DNA of 5,150 nt from the NCBI GenBank assembly GCA_019348435.1, contig JAHWJM010000219.1, forward strand, positions 1 to 5,150. Direction: 5' to 3'. The stretch is from Actinomycetota bacterium (GTDB lineage Bacteria; Actinomycetota; Thermoleophilia; Solirubrobacterales; Solirubrobacteraceae). Within the stretch, counting starts at the first letter, position 1. Each line of letters starts with the position of its first letter. Shown here in pieces: positions 1 through 4,787 of the stretch. Below the pieces are notes generated by a model, which was given only the letters and a program-made list of their open reading frames with translations, searched no databases and was not told the origin of the DNA. The translations under genes were made by a program, and so were the position numbers.

Positions 1-834
1 ATCGACGTCTTCCACGGGGGCCTCGAGCACGTCATCTGTGCCTGGCAGGTCGACGACGTCATCGTCGACCCGGGCCCGGAGTCGACGGCGGACACGCTGC
101 TCGACGCGCTCGGCGACGAGGAGCCGCGCGCCCTGCTGCTGACGCACATCCACTTCGACCACGCCGGCGCCGCCGGTGCGCTCGTGCGCCGCTGGCCGGA
201 CCTCGAGGTGTGGGTCCACGAGCGCGGCGCGCGCCACCTCGCCGACCCGGCGCGGCTCGTCGCCTCGGCGAAGCGACTCTACGGCGAGGAGTTCGACCGC
301 CTGTTCGGCGAGGTCGTCCCGATCCCCGCCGGGAACCTGCGCGTGCTGCAGGGCGGTGAGAGCCGGGACGGCTGGGACGTCGCCTACACGCCCGGCCACG
401 CATCGCATCATGTCTCCTATCGCCACGCCGCCAGCGGCTGGGTCTTCGCCGGCGACACCGCCGGCGTGCGCCTGCCTCCGGGGGAGCTGCTGCTCCCGCC
501 CACGCCGCCGCCGGACTTCGACCTCGAGGCCTGGCGGGCCTCGATCGACACGATCGAGGCGTGGGAGCCGCAGACGCTCGCGATCACGCACTTCGGCGAC
601 TACCGCGACGTCCCCGAGCACCTCGCGCGCCTGCGCGAGGCGCTTGCGCACTGGACCGAGGTGGGCGCCCGCACCGATCGCGACGGTTATGCCGAGGCCC
701 TGCGCGCTGAGCTTGCCGGCACCCTTGACGAGGCGACCGCCGCCTCGTTTGCCCAGGCGATGCCGCCCGAGGACCAATGGCTGGGCATCGACCGCTACCT
801 CGCTCGCCGGCGGGAGACTGGCGCAACGGGCTGA
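1..834 (+). CDS. MBL-fold metallo-hydrolase, 5'-truncated by the window
   Basis: The reading frame is open from base 1 to the TGA at 832-834, giving 277 visible residues; the N-terminus lies outside the window. A metallo-beta-lactamase-fold hydrolase is shown by the full set of metal-binding motifs: THIHFDHAG at visible residues 48-56 (HxHxDH, His49, His51, Asp53, His54), the TPGHA histidine at 133, the FAGDTAG aspartate at 152, and the ITHFGD histidine at 197. The strand 'VDDVIVDPGPES' before the first motif is typical of the fold. The C-terminal portion after residue 200 is mainly helical and rich in Ala, Arg and Glu. All ligands for a two-metal site are present, so it is probably an active hydrolase, but the substrate cannot be read from the sequence; the family covers thioesterases, lactonases and phosphodiesterases. 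No signal peptide can be judged. Only 20 bp separate it from the next gene, so read-through transcription is possible. The GTG at 184 lies after the HxHxDH motif and is not the true start. Confidence 0.93.
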   Translation: MDVFHGGLEHVICAWQVDDVIVDPGPESTADTLLDALGDEEPRALLLTHIHFDHAGAAGALVRRWPDLEVWVHERGARHLADPARLVASAKRLYGEEFDRLFGEVVPIPAGNLRVLQGGESRDGWDVAYTPGHASHHVSYRHAASGWVFAGDTAGVRLPPGELLLPPTPPPDFDLEAWRASIDTIEAWEPQTLAITHFGDYRDVPEHLARLREALAHWTEVGARTDRDGYAEALRAELAGTLDEATAASFAQAMPPEDQWLGIDRYLARRRETGATG

Positions 835-841
835 GCGATCG

Positions 842-847
842 TATCCT
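842..847 (+). promoter_or_regulatory. Possible -10 box for a leaderless clpS transcript
   Basis: TATCCT fits the TANNNT -10 consensus of housekeeping actinobacterial promoters and ends 7 bases before the GTG start at 855. That is the spacing expected when transcription begins at the start codon itself. No Shine-Dalgarno-like purine run lies in front of the GTG. The -35 region (TGGCGC at about 819-824) is a poor match, and the box sits in a 20-bp gap directly behind the MBL gene. It is a candidate only. Confidence 0.35.
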
Positions 848-854
848 GCGAATC

Positions 855-1142
855 GTGAGCCAGACGATCGAGAAGCCGCGAACGGGTCCCCCCGGCAGCG
901 GCCTGGGCGGGCACTGGCGCGTCATCGTCCGCAACGACGACCACAACACGTTCGACCACGTCGCACACACGCTGGCGCGCTACATCCCCGGCGTCAGCGT
1001 CGACCAGGGCTACCGGATCGCGGACACGATCCACCGCAGCGGCCTGGCGATCGTGTGGACCGGTCACCGCGAGGCCGCCGAGCTGTACTGGGATCAGCTG
1101 CAGGGCGCGGGCCTCACGATGGCGCCGCTCGAGCACGGCTGA
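855..1142 (+). CDS. clpS: ATP-dependent Clp protease adaptor ClpS
   Basis: The protein has 95 residues, near the usual ClpS size. It would deliver substrates with destabilising N-terminal residues to the cytoplasmic Clp chaperone-protease (ClpC/ClpA with ClpP). After a flexible N-terminal tail of about 19 residues rich in Pro and Gly, the core begins HWRVIVRNDDHNTFDHV (residues 20-36). Asn28-Asp29-Asp30 matches the substrate-pocket NDD motif of the family. Residues 57-70 (DTIHRSGLAIVWTG) include His60, at the place of the conserved pocket histidine. The tail REAAELYWDQLQGAGLT matches the last helix and strand. The GTG at 855 was chosen because the frame's only upstream ATG (777) lies inside the MBL gene and would add residues unlike ClpS. 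There is no clear ribosome binding site. The gene is followed after 60 bp by the sigma factor; no clpA or clpC is in view. Confidence 0.92.
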   Translation: MSQTIEKPRTGPPGSGLGGHWRVIVRNDDHNTFDHVAHTLARYIPGVSVDQGYRIADTIHRSGLAIVWTGHREAAELYWDQLQGAGLTMAPLEHG

Positions 1143-1147
1143 CGTCC

Positions 1148-1157
1148 CTGCCAGACC
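1148..1157 (+). repeat. Left copy of a 10-bp inverted repeat pair flanking the sigma-factor gene
   Basis: CTGCCAGACC in the clpS-sigma spacer is the exact reverse complement of GGTCTGGCAG at 2031-2040, in the spacer after the sigma gene. With one single-base gap the match extends to CTGCCAGACCCGG against CCGGTCTGGCAG. The site lies about 46-55 bases ahead of the GTG at 1203, where a regulator could bind. At this length and base composition chance is possible. Confidence 0.3.
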
Positions 1158-1188
1158 CGGCAGTCGACCGCGCGTGCCGCCCGCGGCG

Positions 1189-1194
1189 CGGTAT
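1189..1194 (+). promoter_or_regulatory. Possible -10 element before the sigma-factor gene
   Basis: CGGTAT resembles the GGGTAT -10 element of SigB/SigF-type promoters and ends 8 bases before the GTG at 1203. This could mean a near-leaderless, self-regulated transcript. The expected GTTT-like -35 element about 15 bases upstream is not seen, so the evidence is weak. Confidence 0.2.
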
Positions 1195-1202
1195 GCGAGG
1201 CT

Positions 1203-1988
1203 GTGAAGTACGTGACTGAGGGGGTAAGCACGAACGCGGGTCGGGCAGACCGCGAGCGCACGCTTCTGCGGGCGTATCACGTGCACGGGGACACCCGTGC
1301 CCGCGACGCGCTGGCCGAGGAGATGGTGCCGCTCGCGCGCGCGCTCGCGGGCCGCTACGGCGGCCGCGGCGAGCCGATCGACGACCTCGTCCAGGTCGCC
1401 TGCGTCGGCATCATGAAGGCGATCGAGGGCTTCGACCTCTCGCGCGACGTGCGCTTCTCCTCCTACGCCACACCGACGGTGCTGGGGGAGATCAAACGCC
1501 ATTTCCGCGACAAGACCTGGGCCATGCGGGTGCCGCGCGGGATGCAGGAGCTGCAGATTCGCCTCGCAAAGGCGCGCGACGAGCTGACGACGCAGCTCGG
1601 TCGCTCGCCGACGGTGCAGGAGCTGGCGAACACGGTCGACGAGCCCTTCGAGGAGGTGCTGCTGACGATCCAGAGCCAGGAAGCGCGCCGCACCCGCTCG
1701 CTGGACGAGCCGACGGGCGACGACGTCACGCTGGCCGACTCGATCGGCGCCCGCGATCCGGAGATCGGCCGCGCGGAGATGCGCGTCCTGCTCGACGACG
1801 CCTTCGACGTCCTGTCCGAGCGCGATCGCGAGGTGCTGCGGCTGCGGTTCGCCGAGGACCTCACCCAGACCGAGATCTCGCGCCTCGTCGGCGTCTCGCA
1901 GATGCAGGTGTCGCGCATCATCCGCCAGGCGCTGCGCACCCTGCGCATGGACATCGAGCGCGAGGACGACCGCAGCGACGCCGCGTAA
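1203..1988 (+). CDS. RNA polymerase sigma factor, SigB/SigF/SigG family
   Basis: A 261-residue sigma-70 group 3 factor, the normal length for the general-stress/sporulation subfamily. It would direct core RNA polymerase to a stress or development regulon. Region 2 spans about residues 30-112: region 2.2 reads DLVQVACVGIMKAIEGFD (61-78), followed by the 2.3-2.4 segment with RFSSYATPTVLGEIKRHFRD and the subfamily hallmark WAMRVPRGMQEL (106-117). Region 3 follows (about 113-185, TQLGRSPTVQELA). Region 4 is at 203-251 with its helix-turn-helix QTEISRLVGVSQMQVSRII (222-240). Region 1.1 is absent, as expected. The start is a GTG at 1203; a second in-frame GTG at 1212 is an alternative. Neither has a well-spaced Shine-Dalgarno sequence, since the GAGG at 1197-1200 is too close to 1203. 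In many bacteria such factors sit beside an RsbW/SpoIIAB-type anti-sigma kinase, but here the neighbours are clpS and a cell-wall enzyme. The exact sigma (SigB versus SigF) cannot be assigned. Confidence 0.95.
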   Translation: MKYVTEGVSTNAGRADRERTLLRAYHVHGDTRARDALAEEMVPLARALAGRYGGRGEPIDDLVQVACVGIMKAIEGFDLSRDVRFSSYATPTVLGEIKRHFRDKTWAMRVPRGMQELQIRLAKARDELTTQLGRSPTVQELANTVDEPFEEVLLTIQSQEARRTRSLDEPTGDDVTLADSIGARDPEIGRAEMRVLLDDAFDVLSERDREVLRLRFAEDLTQTEISRLVGVSQMQVSRIIRQALRTLRMDIEREDDRSDAA

Positions 1989-2030
1989 TCCGCCACCGGC
2001 CGCGACGTCACCTTCGCCGCCGCGGCAGCC

Positions 2031-2040
2031 GGTCTGGCAG
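2031..2040 (-). repeat. Right copy of the 10-bp inverted repeat pair
   Basis: GGTCTGGCAG is the exact reverse complement of 1148-1157 on the other side of the sigma-factor gene. It lies about 20 bases ahead of the TACCGT box, close to where a -35 element or an operator would be. It may be a shared regulator site or chance. Confidence 0.3.
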
Positions 2041-2060
2041 AAGCCCGCCGCCAAGTCCGG

Positions 2061-2066
2061 TACCGT
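2061..2066 (+). promoter_or_regulatory. Possible -10 box for the cell-wall enzyme gene
   Basis: TACCGT fits TANNNT. Transcription from about 2073 would give a leader of roughly 44 bases up to the proposed start at 2117. No convincing -35 hexamer stands at 16-18 bases upstream. Low confidence. Confidence 0.2.
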
Positions 2067-2106
2067 GCGCAGGCGGCCGCGTCCCTGTCCCGGCCCCTGA
2101 CGCGCT

Positions 2107-2113
2107 GCGAGGA
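2107..2113 (+). promoter_or_regulatory. Ribosome binding site that argues for a non-ATG start
   Basis: GCGAGGA is the only Shine-Dalgarno-like run in the spacer. It ends 3 bases before the in-frame CTG at 2117 and 6 bases before the in-frame ATC at 2120. The spacing is short for CTG and good for ATC, but CTG is the more common initiator. By contrast, the GTG at 2198 has no purine run in front of it. Confidence 0.4.
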
Positions 2114-2116
2114 CCC

Positions 2117-4465
2117 CTGATCGAGTCCCCAACACCGCCCAGTCGCAACCCTCGGCGACTCGCCACGATTCTCGCGCTCGGCGTCGGGATCGCCGGCGTG
2201 CCCGCACCCCTGCTGGCGGCAACCGAGGAGCCCGCGCCGGATTCCGCCACGGCGACCACGACGACGCCGGCGCCCGAGCCGGCACCCGATCCGACTCCTG
2301 CGCCCGCGCAGGAGAAGCCGGCGGCAGCGCCGCCCCCGGCAAAGCCCGCGCCGCCGCCGCCGCCGCCACCACCACCACCGCCGGCGTCCCAGCCGCCCGC
2401 TGGGTCGCCCCGCTACACCCCGCCCGTCAACGGGCCGCTCGACTTCGCGCGCGACCCGCTGCCGAAGTTCGTCGTGCCCCCGGAGCGCGAGCCGGAGCGG
2501 GTGCCGGCGCCGCCGCCCGAGACGACGCCCGAACGCGAGCGCGACAACCGATCCGGCGGCGGCGAAGGCGGCGAAGGCGGCGAGCGCGACGAGAACCGTG
2601 CGGCCGAGGGCGGCGGGGCGGGTGGTGAGCTCGGCAGCGCGCTCGCCCCATCGACGTCCGCCGCGCAGATTCCCAACTTCTTCATCGGCCGCTTCTCGAT
2701 CCCGCCCTTCCTGCTGTCGATCTATCAGGCGGCCGGGATCCAGTACGGAGTCCCGTGGGAGATCCTCGCGGCGATCAACGAGATCGAGACCGACTACGGC
2801 CGCAACCTCAACGTGTCGACCGCCGGAGCGACCGGCTGGATGCAGTTCATGCCGGCCAGTTGGCGCGCCTACGGCGTCGACGCCAACGAGGACGGCCGCA
2901 AGGACCCCTACAACCCGGTGGACGCGATCTTCGCCGCCGCCCGGTACCTCAAGGCGGCTGGCGCCGAGGAGGATCTGCGCAAGGCGATCTTCGCCTACAA
3001 CCACGCCGACTGGTACGTCGACTCGGTGCTGGCGCGCGCGCGCTTCATCGCGGGCCTGCCGTCGGACCTCGTCGGGTCGCTGACGGGCTTGACGCAGGGC
3101 CGCTCCCCGATCGCCGCCCGCATGACGTACGCACATCGCGCGCCTGGCGCGCCCGCGCGCCGCGACCTGCGCATCGAAGCGCCCGCCGGTGCGCCCGTCG
3201 TCGCGGTGCAGGACGGCCGGATCATGCGCATGGGGCGCAGCCCGAAGCTGGGCCGCTTCGTGGTGCTGCGCGACGCCTACGGCAACACGTACACGTACGC
3301 GCACCTCGGCAAGCTCGCCAGAAGCGTTCTCGTCGCCAAGGAGCAGCCGCCGCCGCGGCCGGGCGTCGTCCAGGCGCTCGCGGCGCCCGCCGCCGATCCG
3401 GTGCCCAGCCAGCCCGCCAGCGCCGGCTCCAACCGCAGCGCGTCCGCCCGGAGCGCTCCCGCCGAAGCGGCGACGGCCACCACGAAGCCCGGGTCGTCTG
3501 CTGTCGCTGGCGCCGCGGCCAAGGAGCGTCTCTTCGCGAACCCCGGTCGCTCGCGCTCGCTGGCTTCCGGCGGGCGCCGCCAGATCCTCGACGCGACGTT
3601 CGCGTTGCCGGCCTCAGCCAGCCTGCGCTCGTACTTCGCCGGCGACGTCGGCCTCGAGCGCGACGAGCTCGAGCTCAAGCGGATGTTCGCCGGGCGCCGC
3701 GTCATCGCGGGCACGATCCTCGGCCGCGTCGGCTCCAGCTCGACCGGCACGGCGCCGCACGTGCGCTTCTCGATCCGGCCCCCCGGCACGGGCGTGCCGC
3801 AGATCGACCCCGAGCCGTTCATCGAGGGCTGGCGCCTGCTCGAGTCGACGTCGATCTTCCGCGCGCGCAGCGCCGCGGCGCTGACCGGCGGGTCGATCGG
3901 CCAGATCCTGCTCATGAGCAAGGAGATCCTCGCCAAGCGCGTGCTCGCCAACCCCGCGATCGACATCTATGCCTGTGGCCGGCGCGACATCGCCGCCGGG
4001 ATCGTCGACCGCCGCGTGCTCGCGACGCTCGAGTTCCTCGCCGCCAGCGCGCTCAAGCCGACGGTGTCGTCGATCCGCTGCGGTCATCGCTTCTACACCG
4101 AGACGGGCAACGTCTCGCAGCACTCCTCGGGCAACGGCGTCGACATCTCGAAGATCAACGGGCAGCCCATCCTCGGCAGCCAGGGCGCCGGCTCGCTCAC
4201 CGACATCACCGTCCGCCGGCTGCTGACCTTGCAGGGCACGATGGCGCCCGCGCAGATCATCAGCCTCATGAGCTACACCGGCGCGCCGACGGCGCTGGCG
4301 ATGCCCGACCACGCGGATCACATCCACATCGGCTTCCGCCCGCTCGGCGGCACGAGCGGCGGCGGCATCCAGGCGATCGGGCTTCGGCCCAAGCAGTGGC
4401 TGCGGCTCGTCGACCGCCTCGGGAAGATCGCGAACCCCGTCGTCAGCCGCGTTCGGCGGCCGTAG
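2117..4465 (+). CDS. Secreted three-module peptidoglycan enzyme: lytic transglycosylase, split degenerate M23, LAS-type peptidase
   Basis: Residue numbers count from the proposed CTG start at 2117 (782 residues). A signal peptide fills residues 1-35: charged NPRR, hydrophobic LATILALGVGIAG, and a likely cut after LLA or LAA. A Pro/Ala/Glu/Gly-rich linker follows, with 11 consecutive prolines at 79-89. A MltB-like (GH103/SLT_2) transglycosylase domain spans about 198-312: INEIETDYG carries the probable catalytic Glu224, then GWMQFMPASWRAYGVDANED and the DPYNPVDAIFAAARYL helix; it would cleave glycan strands. An M23/LytM-like domain begins at about 335 (APAGAPVVAVQDGRI, YAHLGK), is interrupted by about 127 residues, and resumes at about 527 (IAGTILGRVGSSS, PHVRFSIRP); its zinc ligands are largely lost. 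A C-terminal domain, about 605-750, has QHSSGNGVDI (His669, Asp676) and DHIHIGF (His735, His737), the HxxxxxxD/HxH pattern of LAS zinc peptidases (M15-like). The only two cysteines (620, 655) may form a disulfide. The first GTG (2198) would delete most of the signal peptide, so an upstream start is preferred. Role: cell-wall turnover, inferred. Confidence 0.88.
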   Translation: MIESPTPPSRNPRRLATILALGVGIAGVPAPLLAATEEPAPDSATATTTTPAPEPAPDPTPAPAQEKPAAAPPPAKPAPPPPPPPPPPPASQPPAGSPRYTPPVNGPLDFARDPLPKFVVPPEREPERVPAPPPETTPERERDNRSGGGEGGEGGERDENRAAEGGGAGGELGSALAPSTSAAQIPNFFIGRFSIPPFLLSIYQAAGIQYGVPWEILAAINEIETDYGRNLNVSTAGATGWMQFMPASWRAYGVDANEDGRKDPYNPVDAIFAAARYLKAAGAEEDLRKAIFAYNHADWYVDSVLARARFIAGLPSDLVGSLTGLTQGRSPIAARMTYAHRAPGAPARRDLRIEAPAGAPVVAVQDGRIMRMGRSPKLGRFVVLRDAYGNTYTYAHLGKLARSVLVAKEQPPPRPGVVQALAAPAADPVPSQPASAGSNRSASARSAPAEAATATTKPGSSAVAGAAAKERLFANPGRSRSLASGGRRQILDATFALPASASLRSYFAGDVGLERDELELKRMFAGRRVIAGTILGRVGSSSTGTAPHVRFSIRPPGTGVPQIDPEPFIEGWRLLESTSIFRARSAAALTGGSIGQILLMSKEILAKRVLANPAIDIYACGRRDIAAGIVDRRVLATLEFLAASALKPTVSSIRCGHRFYTETGNVSQHSSGNGVDISKINGQPILGSQGAGSLTDITVRRLLTLQGTMAPAQIISLMSYTGAPTALAMPDHADHIHIGFRPLGGTSGGGIQAIGLRPKQWLRLVDRLGKIANPVVSRVRRP
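2351..2383 (+). repeat. CCG/CCA triplet run encoding 11 consecutive prolines
   Basis: Five CCG, four CCA and two CCG codons in a row encode Pro79-Pro89 of the cell-wall enzyme, within a wider Pro/Ala-rich linker. Such a run normally needs elongation factor P for efficient translation (established knowledge). It probably acts as a stiff spacer through the cell wall, and the triplet repeat may vary in length between strains. Confidence 0.85.
2561..2584 (+). repeat. 9-bp tandem repeat encoding Gly-Glu-Gly units
   Basis: GGCGAAGGC occurs twice in tandem (2561-2569, 2570-2578), followed by a partial, diverged copy GGCGAG. It encodes the GEGGEGGE stretch in the linker before the transglycosylase domain. 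It is a low-complexity spacer, probably grown by slippage. Confidence 0.75.
4443..4465. other. Convergent 3' overlap of two genes
   Basis: The plus-strand cell-wall enzyme gene ends with TAG at 4463-4465, and the minus-strand small-protein gene ends with TGA read from 4445 to 4443, so the two coding regions share 23 bp tail to tail. The overlap encodes the basic C-terminal tail (SRVRRP) on one strand and the end of an Ala-rich tail (TAAERG) on the other. There is no room for a dedicated terminator between them, so transcripts may overlap. Confidence 0.85.
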
Positions 4466-4787
4466 CGGCGGCGGCGGCCGGCTCGCGCACCTCGCCGCGC
4501 GTCACGAGGTCGTTCCAGACGTACAGCAGCGGCACCTGGTACCAGCCGCTGCAGGCCGCGCGCATCTCGGTGAACTCGGGCCCATACCAGTAGGCGTCCC
4601 AGCCGCGCTTGTCGTCGAAGTCGACGGACAGCAGGAACTTGTAGCGGTCGTCGCGCGAGCGGAAGACCTCGTAGCGCGTCGCGCCGTACTTCGTCGAGAT
4701 CGGGGCGATCAGCTCGAGCGCCGCCTGCAGGTCGTCGCCGCGAAAGCCGGTGGCGTAGAGAGGGAGGTGAACGACGCCGCCGGCCAT
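4443..4787 (-). CDS. Small protein of predicted ferredoxin-like fold, translationally coupled to ccr
   Basis: I do not recognise a named family for this 114-residue protein. Predicted secondary structure reads beta-alpha-beta-beta-alpha-beta: VVHLPLYA (5-12), a helix at about 17-34 (DDLQAALELIAPISTKYG), strands ATRYEVFRS (36-44) and RYKFLLSVDFD (48-58), an aromatic-rich helix (61-81, with WDAYWYGPEF), and strand VPLLYVWNDLV (85-95). This is the ferredoxin-like layout of dimeric alpha/beta-barrel proteins (EthD or ABM-like), which is inference only. The C-terminal 14 residues are a low-complexity Ala-rich tail. The ATG at 4787-4785 was chosen because it shares one base with the ccr stop codon (TGATG on the minus strand) and is preceded by GAGG about 10 bases away; a longer frame up to 5048 only adds a shadow of ccr. 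It has no signal peptide and is presumably cytoplasmic. Coupling to ccr suggests a linked role in acyl-CoA metabolism, but no function is shown. Confidence 0.82.
   Translation of the reverse strand: MAGGVVHLPLYATGFRGDDLQAALELIAPISTKYGATRYEVFRSRDDRYKFLLSVDFDDKRGWDAYWYGPEFTEMRAACSGWYQVPLLYVWNDLVTRGEVREPAAAAATAAERG

Larger units (their letters stand above)
1989..2116 (+). other. 128-bp spacer between the sigma factor and cell-wall enzyme genes
   Basis: This is the longest non-coding stretch in the window. It holds the right copy of the inverted 10-mer (2031-2040), a TANNNT-type box TACCGT (2061-2066) that could be a -10 element with a start near 2073, and a purine-rich GCGAGGA at 2107-2113. No hairpin with a T-run is present, so I see no intrinsic terminator for the sigma gene. 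The frame of the downstream gene is open throughout this spacer but lacks ATG, GTG and TTG. Confidence 0.6.

Noticed and set aside
1148..1163. CTGCC-AGACCC-GGCAG as a terminator after clpS
   Set aside because: The stem is only 5 bp and no T-run follows, so it is too weak for an intrinsic terminator.
176..1219. Plus-strand 347-codon frame across the MBL and clpS genes
   Set aside because: It is out of frame with both recognised genes and encodes Arg/Ser/Pro-rich sequence without motifs.
2147..2180. Tat-type signal peptide in the cell-wall enzyme
   Set aside because: Two adjacent arginines are present (NPRRLATIL), but the residues after them do not fit the RRxFLK consensus; an ordinary Sec signal peptide explains it.
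795..2378. Long minus-strand open frame (527 codons) opposite clpS and the sigma factor
   Set aside because: It is antisense to two clearly recognised proteins, its product is Arg/Ala-rich without domain motifs, and long shadow frames are expected at this GC content.
1463..3304. Minus-strand open frame of 613 codons
   Set aside because: Its product is low-complexity Arg/Gly/Val-rich sequence mirroring the plus-strand genes; no motif or start signal supports it.
2755..4593. Plus-strand 612-codon frame overlapping the cell-wall enzyme
   Set aside because: The product is Arg/Ala/Pro-rich nonsense shifted relative to the frame that encodes intact transglycosylase and LAS motifs.
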